Positions 1-8,480 of a DNA stretch of 30,048 nt are shown here, piece by piece (position 1 is the stretch's first letter; each line of letters starts with the position of its first letter). Both the position numbers and the translations under genes were made by a program. The DNA is taken from NCBI GenBank assembly GCA_038223055.1, contig JBBRHF010000027.1, positions 1-30,048 on the forward strand, written 5' to 3'. The stretch comes from JBBRHF01 sp038223055. Lineage in GTDB: Bacteria; Actinomycetota; Actinomycetes; JACCUZ01. The notes beneath the pieces are model-generated. The model searched no databases. It saw nothing but the letters and a program-made list of their open reading frames with translations, and was not told the origin of the DNA.

Positions 1-60
1 CGGTGACGGCCGCGCCGCTGCGGTGACGGTCGCGCCGCTGCGGTGACGGCCGCGCCGCTG
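1..60. repeat. 20-bp tandem repeat, three copies, cut by window edge
   Basis: Three head-to-tail copies of a 20-bp unit (cggtgacggccgcgccgctg) occupy 1-20, 21-40 and 41-60. The middle copy differs at one base. The unit length is not a multiple of three and the plus strand carries TGA, so every plus frame is closed within the array. It lies just past the stop codon of fhs. The array may continue to the left of the window. Confidence 0.9.
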
Positions 61-86
61 CCCTGCCGGCCGGCACGTCTCCCGGA

Positions 87-1796
87 TCAGGACAGGCCGA
101 CGATGTTTCCGTCGGCGTCGATGTCGATGCGTTCCGCGGCCGGATGCCTGGGCAGTCCGGGCATGGTGCGCATCTCGCCGCAGATGGCGTAGACGTAGCC
201 AGCGCCGACGGCGGCCCGGACCTCGCGGACCGGCATCCGCCAGCCGGTCGGGGCGCCGAGCAGGGTCGGGTCTGAGGACAACGACAGGTGCGTCTTGGCG
301 ATGACGACCGGGAACTCGCCGTAGCCGAGCACTTCGAACCGGCGCAGCTGCTTCGCCGCCGACGGCGCCACGTCGATGCCGTCCGCGCCGTAGATCTCGC
401 GCGCCACCGTCTCGATCTTGTCCAGCAGCGGAGCGTCCAGCTCGTAGAGATAGCGGAACGAGGTTGGTTCCTGCGCCGCCTCGACCACCATGGCCGCCAG
501 GTCCAGCGCGCCCTTCCCGCCGTGGGCGACGTGCCGGGTCACGGCCACCCGTACGCCGGCCGCGGCGGCGATCTCCCGGATGACCTCGTGCTCCGACTCG
601 TGGTCGGCGGGGAACGCGTTGATGGCCACCACCGGGGAGACCCCGAAGCGGCGGACGATCTCGATGTGGCGGGCCAGGTTGGGGCCACCGAGCCGGACAT
701 CCTCGGGGTTCTCCTCGAGCATCTCCGGGGGGAGCGGTTTCCCGGCGACGACCTTGTAGCGACCGGAGTGCGTCTTCAGAGCGCGCACGGTGACGACGAG
801 CACGGCCGCGTCGGGGCGAAGCCCGGACGCCCTGCACTTCACGTCGAAGAACCGTTCGGCGCCCATGTCGGCCCCGAAACCCGCCTCGGTGAGCAAGAAG
901 TCCGCCGCGCGGATGCCGAGCAGGTCGGCGACGACCGAGGAGTTGCCGGTGGCGATGTTGCCGAAGGGTCCGGCGTGGATCAGGGCCGGCGTGTTCTCCA
1001 ACGTCTGCAACAGATTGGGCTTCACCGCGTCGCGCAGCATGACGGTCATGGCCCCCGCCGCCTTGAGGTCCTCCGCGGTCACCGGCTCTCCGGTGAAGGT
1101 AAAGCCGACCACGATCCGGCCAAGCCGTTTGCGCAGGTCGTGCAGCGAGGTCGACAGGGACAGGATCACCATCACCTCGCTCGCAGCGGTGATGTCGAAC
1201 CCCGCCTGCCGAGGCACCCCGTCCATCCGCTCGCCCAGGCCCACGACGATGTTGCGCAGGGCGCGGTCGTTGACGTCCAGCACTCGCCGCCAGGCGATCG
1301 ACCGCGGGTCGATGCCAAGCTCGTTGCCTTGGTGCAGATGGTTGTCGACCAACGCGGTGAGCAGGTTGTGGGCGGAGGTGACCGCATGGAAGTCGCCGGT
1401 GAGGTGCAGGTTCACGGCCTCCATCGGCACGACCTGGCTGTAGCCGGCTCCCGCGGCGCCCCCCTTGATGCCGAACGTCGGGCCTAGGGAGGGCTGGCGC
1501 AACGACAGCATCGTCGGGTGCCCGAGCAACGACAAGCCCTGCGCGAGACCGATCGCCGTGGTGGTCTTCCCTTCACCCAGGGGTGTGGGGGTGACCGCGG
1601 TGATGACGACGTACTTGCCCGGGCGCCGGTCCGACACGGCTTCCTGCGCCCCGGGGGATACCTTGGCGATGTATCTGCCAAAGGGCTCCAGGAACTCCGC
1701 CGCGATGCCGGTCGAGGCCGCGACCTCCTCGATGGGCAGCAGGTCGGCCGCACGGCCGATCTCGAGGTCGTTCGGCGTAGCAACCGCGTCCGTCAT
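87..1796 (-). CDS. fhs: Formate--tetrahydrofolate ligase
   Basis: This 569-residue enzyme would condense formate with tetrahydrofolate using ATP to give 10-formyl-THF in cytosolic one-carbon metabolism. The family P-loop TPLGEGKTTT is at residues 71-80, followed by the typical region GPTFGIKGGAAGAGYSQV. The length fits the family (about 555-570). The frame stays open 77 codons further upstream, but that stretch is low-quality coding sequence, and the chosen ATG (1794-1796) begins the family-like N-terminus. A CATGCT box lies 6 nt before this ATG, with no Shine-Dalgarno sequence, so the mRNA may be leaderless. The gene stands alone and diverges from the small HTH gene. The identification is firm; the start is likely. 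Confidence 0.96.
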   Translation of the reverse strand: MTDAVATPNDLEIGRAADLLPIEEVAASTGIAAEFLEPFGRYIAKVSPGAQEAVSDRRPGKYVVITAVTPTPLGEGKTTTAIGLAQGLSLLGHPTMLSLRQPSLGPTFGIKGGAAGAGYSQVVPMEAVNLHLTGDFHAVTSAHNLLTALVDNHLHQGNELGIDPRSIAWRRVLDVNDRALRNIVVGLGERMDGVPRQAGFDITAASEVMVILSLSTSLHDLRKRLGRIVVGFTFTGEPVTAEDLKAAGAMTVMLRDAVKPNLLQTLENTPALIHAGPFGNIATGNSSVVADLLGIRAADFLLTEAGFGADMGAERFFDVKCRASGLRPDAAVLVVTVRALKTHSGRYKVVAGKPLPPEMLEENPEDVRLGGPNLARHIEIVRRFGVSPVVAINAFPADHESEHEVIREIAAAAGVRVAVTRHVAHGGKGALDLAAMVVEAAQEPTSFRYLYELDAPLLDKIETVAREIYGADGIDVAPSAAKQLRRFEVLGYGEFPVVIAKTHLSLSSDPTLLGAPTGWRMPVREVRAAVGAGYVYAICGEMRTMPGLPRHPAAERIDIDADGNIVGLS

Positions 1797-1802
1797 GGGC
1801 CC

Positions 1803-1808
1803 AGCATG
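1803..1808 (-). promoter_or_regulatory. Putative -10 box of leaderless fhs transcript
   Basis: Read on the minus strand this is CATGCT, followed by exactly 6 nt (gggccc) and the fhs ATG. It is one mismatch from TANNNT, and the spacing is the same as at several other genes in the window. No ribosome binding site is present between the box and the start. Confidence 0.45.
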
Positions 1809-1926
1809 ACAGCCAGCCGAGGGCCAGTGTGCGCTCCGGCCGGACGTGGCGGGCGTGGTCTGGCCTTTGCGGTCGCTAACGGCGATCATGGAGATCCGAG
1901 CGGACCGACGAGTGGAGGAGGCAGGC

Positions 1927-2136
1927 GTGGCCGAGTTCAAGAAGGGTGCCCGCATCACGGGGGGCGAGCGCAGCAAGCTCGCGACCGATCTCACCCGCAA
2001 ATACACCGGAGGCGCGAGCATCCGCACGCTCGCCGCCGAGACAGGACGTTCCTACGGGTTCGTGCACCGGGTGCTCAGCGAGTCCGGAGTCGAGCTGCGG
2101 GGCCGCGGCGGGGCCACTCGGGGAAAGAAGTCCTGA
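1927..2136 (+). CDS. Small helix-turn-helix protein
   Basis: A 69-residue basic protein with a single predicted helix-turn-helix at about residues 29-52 (SIRTLAAETGRSYGFVHRVL), followed by a glycine/arginine/lysine-rich tail (RGRGGATRGKKS). It resembles the small stand-alone HTH proteins common in actinobacteria, which probably bind DNA. Its target is unknown. The GTG at 1927 is preferred to an upstream ATG at 1846 because GGAGGAG at 1914-1920 sits 6 nt before it and the protein then starts in the family-like way (VAEFKKGARIT). Its stop codon overlaps the likely start of the crotonase gene, which suggests co-translation. Confidence 0.85.
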   Translation: MAEFKKGARITGGERSKLATDLTRKYTGGASIRTLAAETGRSYGFVHRVLSESGVELRGRGGATRGKKS

Positions 2137-2876
2137 CCTCCGCCCTCCGCCTGGACTACGACGGTGGCCGGGCCACCATCACGCTGGCCCGGCCGGAGAA
2201 TCGCAATGCCCAGACGCCCGCGCTGTGGCATGAGCTGCGCGAGATCGGCGCAGAACTGCTGAGCGGGCACGTTCGCGTGGTCGTGCTGCGCGCCGAGGGC
2301 CCCTCGTTCTCCGCCGGGCTGGACCGGGCCATGCTCGAGCAGGGGGCCCTGCTGAACCTGGCCGGACTCGACCCGGCGCAGCTCGATGCCACGATCGCCT
2401 CCTTCCAGGCCGCTTTCAGCTGGTGGCGCGACGAGCGCATCGTCTCGATCGCGGCGGTCGGCGGTCATGCGGTAGGGGCGGGTTTCCAGCTGGCGCTGGC
2501 CTGTGACCTGCGGGTGCTGGGCCACGACGCGGGCCTGGCCATGCGCGAGCCCAGCCTCGGCCTGGTGCCCGACCTCGGGGGCACCAAGCCGCTGGTCGAC
2601 ATCGTGGGCTACCCCCGGGCCCTGGAGATCTGCGCAACTGGGCGCTGGATCCTGCCCGAGGAGGCGCTCTCGCTCGGGCTGGCCGAGCTCGTCGTGCCCC
2701 GAGATGAGCTCGACGCCGCCACCGACGACCTGTGCGCAGCCCTGCTCGCAGCGCCCGCGGCCGCCGTCCGGGAGACCAAGGCGCTGCTGCGGGAGGCGGG
2801 TTCACGCGGCTACGTCGAGCAGCTGGCCGCGGAGCGGGCAGCGCAGGGTCGGCGGTTGCGGGACCTCGCCGGCTGA
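2133..2876 (+). CDS. Enoyl-CoA hydratase/isomerase (crotonase) family protein
   Basis: This crotonase-fold protein of about 247 residues probably acts on an acyl-CoA. The oxyanion-hole segments are present: PSFSAGLD near residues 58-64 and AVGGHAVGAGFQLALACDLRV near 108-128. Of the two glutamates used by classical enoyl-CoA hydratases, the second is kept (E139 in REPSLGLVPDLGG). The first is glutamine (Q119 in GAGFQL). An isomerase, or another reaction of the superfamily, is therefore as plausible as hydration. No ATG, GTG or TTG lies at the expected N-terminus. The best start is CTG at 2133, overlapping the previous TGA as CTGA, with gggaaagaag upstream. Family assignment is firm; substrate and start are not. 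Confidence 0.85.
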   Translation: MTSALRLDYDGGRATITLARPENRNAQTPALWHELREIGAELLSGHVRVVVLRAEGPSFSAGLDRAMLEQGALLNLAGLDPAQLDATIASFQAAFSWWRDERIVSIAAVGGHAVGAGFQLALACDLRVLGHDAGLAMREPSLGLVPDLGGTKPLVDIVGYPRALEICATGRWILPEEALSLGLAELVVPRDELDAATDDLCAALLAAPAAAVRETKALLREAGSRGYVEQLAAERAAQGRRLRDLAG

Positions 2877-3053
2877 CCGTCTCAGAACGTCGTTGACCGC
2901 TGCGAACCACAAGGCACGGCCTCCGCCAGGTCCGCCGACCGAAATTGCATGATCGTGGCGGGAAGTGGTCTGCATCCTCAGACGTTCACCCATCGGCAGG
3001 TTCGGCCGCCCGGGCCCCATGCCACCCCGACAGCATTCAAAGGAGACGCCCTC

Positions 3054-5006
<1,953 letters not shown>

Positions 5007-5079
5007 TTTGGTTTGGGACCCTTCTTGCCGGCGGTCAGATGGCGATTTAGGGCACGCGCTCTACGGACGAGCGGCTTGC

Positions 5080-5135
5080 GCACTCCCCACTCCCACCCCC
5101 ACCCCCCCCCCCACCCCCGCCCCCGCCCCCACCGC
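5080..5135 (-). repeat. Long C-tract, G-quadruplex-forming on minus strand
   Basis: The plus strand is a run of C-blocks of 4 to 12 bases separated by single A, G or T-containing spacers. The minus strand therefore has at least seven G-blocks, six of them with five or more G, with 1-2 nt loops. This far exceeds the usual G-quadruplex pattern of four G3 runs. Homopolymer length here may vary between cells or be a sequencing weak point. Confidence 0.8.
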
Positions 5136-5181
5136 AACGTCCGAACATGCGTGCGCCATGGCCCCCGCTTGTTCGGACGTT
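5136..5181. repeat. Perfect 12-bp inverted repeat, 22-nt spacer
   Basis: The arms are aacgtccgaaca (5136-5147) and tgttcggacgtt (5170-5181), exact reverse complements, separated by 22 nt. No T-run follows on either strand, so it is not a classical intrinsic terminator. It could be a hairpin that protects the 3' end of the ABC exporter mRNA, or a dimeric binding site. Confidence 0.8.
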
Positions 5182-5395
5182 ACGGGACAGTGGGTCGCTT
5201 CGCCGGCTGAAGAGTCGGGCCACTCGACCTACCTGCAAGAGGTGACCGGGGCGTCCATGGCTGGTGACGATGACGCTGGCGCATCCCGGCACCTCGCCGA
5301 GCAGCGCCGAGCAGTGCCCAGCGTCATCGCTTCCGGTGCTCGATGCACACCGTCGCCATGACGGATGTCACGTCCACGCGCCCGGGCGCGATCGC

Positions 5396-5794
5396 TCACG
5401 CGGGCGGCGTCGAGGGACCGATGAGCAGGTATGCCTGCAGCACCAGGATGAGCAGGACCGCCACCCACTTGCCGGCCGGCAGCGTGACGTCGTACCGAAC
5501 GTGGTCGAGCACGAGCAGGCCCACCTGCAGCAGCACGACCCAGCCCATCGTGACCAGCGCGAGCTCGGCGTAGCGCAGGCTTGAGGCGTAGACATAGAAC
5601 AGCAGCAGGAAGCTGGCGAGGCCGACGGCCAGCCACCGAGGCGAGCCGCCCCCGGACCACTCCTTGGCGGCCACCGCGCCGAGGAAGTCGAGCGCGGCAA
5701 GGAGCAGCATCGCGGTGCCCGCGACCGCTGCGAACGGCCACGAAGGGGGCGCCTTCACCAGCGGCACCGAGGCAAGCAGGTTCGTCAAGGACAT
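5396..5794 (-). CDS. SMR-like four-helix membrane protein
   Basis: This 132-residue protein has four predicted membrane helices (about residues 20-44, 55-72, 77-98 and 105-125). Size and topology match the small multidrug resistance class. In the first helix, LDFLGAVAAKEW lines up with the EmrE segment around its essential Glu14. Gly39 and Lys44 fall at the family Gly and Lys positions, and Asp36 replaces the glutamate. The segment RYAELALVTMGWVVLLQVG also recalls SMR helices 2-3. The start is ATG 5794, with AGGGAGAGG close upstream. It lies 93 bp downstream of the SDR gene on the same strand and may share its transcript. Transport function and substrate are inferred only. Confidence 0.72.
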   Translation of the reverse strand: MSLTNLLASVPLVKAPPSWPFAAVAGTAMLLLAALDFLGAVAAKEWSGGGSPRWLAVGLASFLLLFYVYASSLRYAELALVTMGWVVLLQVGLLVLDHVRYDVTLPAGKWVAVLLILVLQAYLLIGPSTPPA

Positions 5795-5887
5795 CAGCGC
5801 CTCTCCCTGTCTCGGACCATCGTGGCCCGGTGTGAGGAGGAGGACCTCCGTGCTGGTCCTGATACTCGCAACTCTGGACGTGTCGGG

Positions 5888-6652
5888 TTACAGCCCCCGG
5901 AGCAGGCCGCCGTCCACGGGGATCATCGCGCCGGTGAGGTAGGACGCGGCGGGGGAGAGCACGAACGCGGCGATCCGGCCGAACTCCGCCGGCTCGCCGT
6001 AGCGCCGGAGCGGGATGGTCGCTTCGTGGTCGCGGCGGACCGTCGCCGGCTTCGCCGAGGCTTGGTCGAGCTCGCGGATGCGGTCGGTGTCGATGCGCCC
6101 CGGCAGCAGGCCGTTGACCCGGATGTTGCGCTGGCCGAGCTCGTCGGCCAGTGTCTTGGCGAGCATCGCCAGACCCGGGCGCAGCCCGTTGGAGATCGCC
6201 AGACCGGCGATGGGGGCCTTGACCGACGAGGACAGCACCAACGCGATCGAGCCGCCGTCCTCGGAGATCGTGGAGGCGACGGCTCGCACGACCCGCATCG
6301 CGCCGAGGAAGACCGACTCGAACGCCGCCCGCCAGACGTCGTCGGTGATGGCCGTGGCCGCACCGGCGGGTGGCCCCCCGACGCTGATCAGGGCGCCGTC
6401 GAGGCGATCCCAGCGGGCCATCGCAGCAGCGACCAGCCGGCTGTCGATTCCCGCCTCGGCCAGGTCGCCGACCACTGCCATCGCGTGGTCGGCACCGCCG
6501 AGATCCTCGGCCGCTTTGGTGAGCCGCTCCTCGTCGCGCGAGCAGAGCACGACGCGCGCGCCCTCGCTGACGAGGGCCTGCGCGGCCGCCAGTCCGAGGC
6601 CTCTGCTCGCGCCCGTCACGACGTAGGCGCGGTCCGTCAATCCCAGGTCCAT
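5888..6652 (-). CDS. Short-chain dehydrogenase/reductase-like protein, atypical active site
   Basis: This 254-residue Rossmann-fold protein has the nucleotide-binding TGASRGLG motif at residues 13-20 and the SDR-like C-terminal segment YLTGAMIPVDGGL. The usual catalytic YxxxK is absent. Counting 13 residues from S141 in LVLSSSV, the Tyr position is S154 and the Lys position is R158 (SNGLR). A known subgroup of beta-ketoacyl-ACP-reductase-like SDRs lacks the standard tetrad, and this protein probably belongs there. Its reaction, if any, is unknown. ATG 6652 is chosen because the protein then begins directly before the first beta strand. It is head-to-head with the sirtuin gene, with only 39 bp between starts. 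Confidence 0.85.
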   Translation of the reverse strand: MDLGLTDRAYVVTGASRGLGLAAAQALVSEGARVVLCSRDEERLTKAAEDLGGADHAMAVVGDLAEAGIDSRLVAAAMARWDRLDGALISVGGPPAGAATAITDDVWRAAFESVFLGAMRVVRAVASTISEDGGSIALVLSSSVKAPIAGLAISNGLRPGLAMLAKTLADELGQRNIRVNGLLPGRIDTDRIRELDQASAKPATVRRDHEATIPLRRYGEPAEFGRIAAFVLSPAASYLTGAMIPVDGGLLRGL

Positions 6653-6678
6653 GGGGCCATCTTGCCCCTGGGCGCGGC

Positions 6679-6684
6679 TAGGCT
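6679..6684 (+). promoter_or_regulatory. Putative -10 box of leaderless sirtuin transcript
   Basis: TAGGCT matches TANNNT and ends 7 nt before the sirtuin GTG. No Shine-Dalgarno sequence lies between, which fits transcription starting at or next to the start codon. Confidence 0.6.
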
Positions 6685-6691
6685 GGACAGC

Positions 6692-7471
6692 GTGTCTGAT
6701 CCGGTCTGCGCTGCGTCGTCGCCGACCGAGGTCATCGGCTGGCTGCGGGCGGCGCAGGCAGTCGCGGTCCTGACCGGCGCGGGCATCTCCACCGAGTCGG
6801 GGATCCCCGATTTCCGCGGCCCGCAGGGTGTCTGGACCCAGAACCCGCAAGCGCAGCGGATGTTCACCTTGCAGAGTTACGTCGAGGACGCCGACCTGCG
6901 CCGCCAGGCGTGGCGCAACCGGCGGGACCACGCCGCCTGGGAGGCCCGACCCAACGCCGGCCACGCCGCCCTGGTCGCCCTGGAGCGGTCCGGGCGCCTC
7001 GCCGGCATCGTGACGCAAAACATCGACGGCCTGCACCAGTTGGCCGGCAGCGATCCCGGCAAGGTGATCGAGATCCACGGCAGCCTCTACGACGTGGAGT
7101 GCCTCGACTGCGGCCGGCGCACGACGATGCGGGAGAACCTCGACCGGGTCGAGCGGGGGGACCCGGACCCGGCCTGCACCGACTGCGGCGGCATCCAGAA
7201 GGCCGCCACCATCTCCTTCGGCCAGTCACTGAAGCCCGACGTGCTGGCGGCGGCGCGACGCGTCGCTGCCGACTGCGACCTGTTCCTGGCCGTCGGGACG
7301 ACCCTGCAGGTGCAGCCGGCCGCGGGGCTGGCCGAGCTCGCCGTACGCCGTGGCGCCCGGCTCGTCATCGTCAACCGCGGCCCGACGCCTTACGACCCGC
7401 TCGCAGCGGCGCTGTTGCGGGAGCCGATCGGGCAGGTTCTCCCACGCCTGGTCGAGCCACTCGCGGCGTGA
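6692..7471 (+). CDS. Sir2-family NAD-dependent protein deacylase
   Basis: A 259-residue sirtuin, which would remove acyl groups from protein lysines using NAD+. Visible features are the NAD-binding GAGIS and SGIPDFRG segments (about residues 29-43), TQNIDGLH (109-115), the catalytic His129 in IEIHGS, and four zinc-binding cysteines as two CxxC pairs (C137/C140 and C162/C165). FGQ follows where many sirtuins have FGE. GTG 6692 gives a normal-length protein, whereas the open frame extends far upstream across the opposite SDR gene. The stop overlaps the LD-carboxypeptidase start (GTGA), so the two are translationally coupled. Acyl specificity cannot be read from the sequence. Confidence 0.94.
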   Translation: MSDPVCAASSPTEVIGWLRAAQAVAVLTGAGISTESGIPDFRGPQGVWTQNPQAQRMFTLQSYVEDADLRRQAWRNRRDHAAWEARPNAGHAALVALERSGRLAGIVTQNIDGLHQLAGSDPGKVIEIHGSLYDVECLDCGRRTTMRENLDRVERGDPDPACTDCGGIQKAATISFGQSLKPDVLAAARRVAADCDLFLAVGTTLQVQPAAGLAELAVRRGARLVIVNRGPTPYDPLAAALLREPIGQVLPRLVEPLAA

Positions 7472-8415
7472 CGCCGCTGCGACCGCTGCGACGGCCGCCC
7501 CGGCTGGTGCCCGGTGACCGCGTGGCCGTCGTGGCGCCGAGCAGCCCGGTCGACCCCGACCGGCTTCATCGCGGCTGCGCGGTCCTGGCCGGGTGGGGGC
7601 TTGACGTCGTGGTGGGTCGCCACGTCCTGGACCGCGATCCGGACGAGCCTTACCTGGCTGGAGCCGACGCCCACCGCGCAGGTGACCTGCAGTGGGCGAT
7701 GTCCGACCCGTCAGTGGCGGCCGTGATCTGCGCTCGCGGCGGGTCGGGCGCGGCCCGGCTGGTCGGGCAGTTGGACTGGGCGGGCCTCTCGGCCGCCCCG
7801 CCACGGGTGTTCGTCGGCTTCAGCGACGTCACCGTCCTGCACGAGGCATTCGCGTCGCGGCTCGGGCTGGTGACGCTGTATGGGCCGATGGCGGCCGCCG
7901 CGACCTTCGCCGGGGAACGGCCTGACGACCCCACCCGGGAGCACCTGCGTCGGACCCTGTTCGAGCCGGAGACCGTGCAGGTTCTGCGCGCGGAGGGGGC
8001 GGCCGGGGCGGCGCAGGGGGTGGCGCAGGGGGTGGCGACCGGGGTCACCGTCGGCGGCACGCTGTCGGTGCTGTGCCAGGGCGTGGGCACCCCGGAGGGC
8101 CGTCCCGCTCGTGGCGGCATCGCGGTGCTCGAGGACGTGGCGGAGGCGCCGTACCGGCTGGACGGGATGCTCTCCCACCTGCTGCGCTCGGGCTGGTTCG
8201 ACGGGGTGCGAGCCGTGGCGCTGGGCAGCTGGGAGGGGTGCGCCACCGATGCTGGCGAAGCGGTGGCGCGACGGCTGGCGATCCTCGACGTACCCGTGCT
8301 GGTGGGTCTGGGGTTCGGCCATGGCGCCCCGCAGGTCACCATCCCGCTCGGGGTCGAGGCCACGCTCGACACCGATGCCGGAACCGTGACCCTGCACCGG
8401 GCTGCCCTTGCCTGA
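7468..8415 (+). CDS. ldcA: LD-carboxypeptidase (peptidase family S66)
   Basis: A 315-residue homologue of muramoyl-tetrapeptide LD-carboxypeptidase, which trims the terminal D-alanine from peptidoglycan-derived tetrapeptides during wall recycling. The catalytic triad is identifiable: nucleophile Ser119 in GFSDVT, Glu222 in LEDVAEAPYRLD and His285 in GFGHGAPQ. The N-terminal substrate region CARGGSGAARL is also typical, with Ser in place of the usual Tyr. No signal peptide is seen, in line with a cytosolic recycling enzyme. The GTG start overlaps the sirtuin stop by 4 bp. A small tandem repeat (8011-8034) adds a GVAQGVAQ loop between the two domains. Some S66 members cleave microcin-type or other amides, so the substrate is a family-level inference. 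Confidence 0.92.
   Translation: MTPLRPLRRPPRLVPGDRVAVVAPSSPVDPDRLHRGCAVLAGWGLDVVVGRHVLDRDPDEPYLAGADAHRAGDLQWAMSDPSVAAVICARGGSGAARLVGQLDWAGLSAAPPRVFVGFSDVTVLHEAFASRLGLVTLYGPMAAAATFAGERPDDPTREHLRRTLFEPETVQVLRAEGAAGAAQGVAQGVATGVTVGGTLSVLCQGVGTPEGRPARGGIAVLEDVAEAPYRLDGMLSHLLRSGWFDGVRAVALGSWEGCATDAGEAVARRLAILDVPVLVGLGFGHGAPQVTIPLGVEATLDTDAGTVTLHRAALA
8011..8034 (+). repeat. 12-bp tandem duplication inside ldcA
   Basis: The unit gcgcagggggtg occurs twice exactly (8011-8022, 8023-8034), with a degenerate third copy to 8046. It encodes repeated AQGV steps and preserves the frame. It is probably a flexible inter-domain loop that tolerates length change. Confidence 0.8.
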
Positions 8416-8455
8416 GCCGGCTACTGCACGACCGTCCGGGGAAGTCGGGCGCTGG

Positions 8456-8474
8456 CGGCGGGCCAGGCCCGCCG
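8456..8474. terminator. Hairpin between convergent ldcA and GH15 genes
   Basis: A 7-bp GC-only stem (cggcggg / cccgccg) with a 5-nt loop lies in the 65-bp gap between two converging stop codons. There is no T-tract on either side. It could act as a bidirectional terminator of the U-less type often proposed in GC-rich actinobacteria. Confidence 0.5.
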
Positions 8475-8480
8475 TGGAAA

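Larger units (their letters stand above)
5007..5395. other. Gene-free stretch with C-tract and inverted repeat
   Basis: These 389 bases between the ABC exporter stop and the SMR-like gene stop contain no convincing coding sequence. The short open frames across it have poor composition and no family resemblance. It holds two structures listed separately: a C-rich run at 5080-5135 and a 12-bp perfect inverted repeat at 5136-5181. I see no clear promoter and no U-tailed terminator. Confidence 0.7.

Noticed and set aside
288..1487. Long open frame antisense to fhs
   Set aside because: It mirrors the third-codon-position GC bias of fhs. The translation is Arg/Gly/Asp-rich, has no family resemblance, and is covered by a clear enzyme on the other strand.
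5040..5361. Short Pro/Thr-rich open frames across the C-tract
   Set aside because: They arise from the low-complexity run, have no ribosome binding site with a plausible product, and run across the inverted repeat.
8010..8046. 12-bp repeats in ldcA as a CRISPR or regulatory array
   Set aside because: Only two exact copies, in frame within a coding loop, and without spacers.
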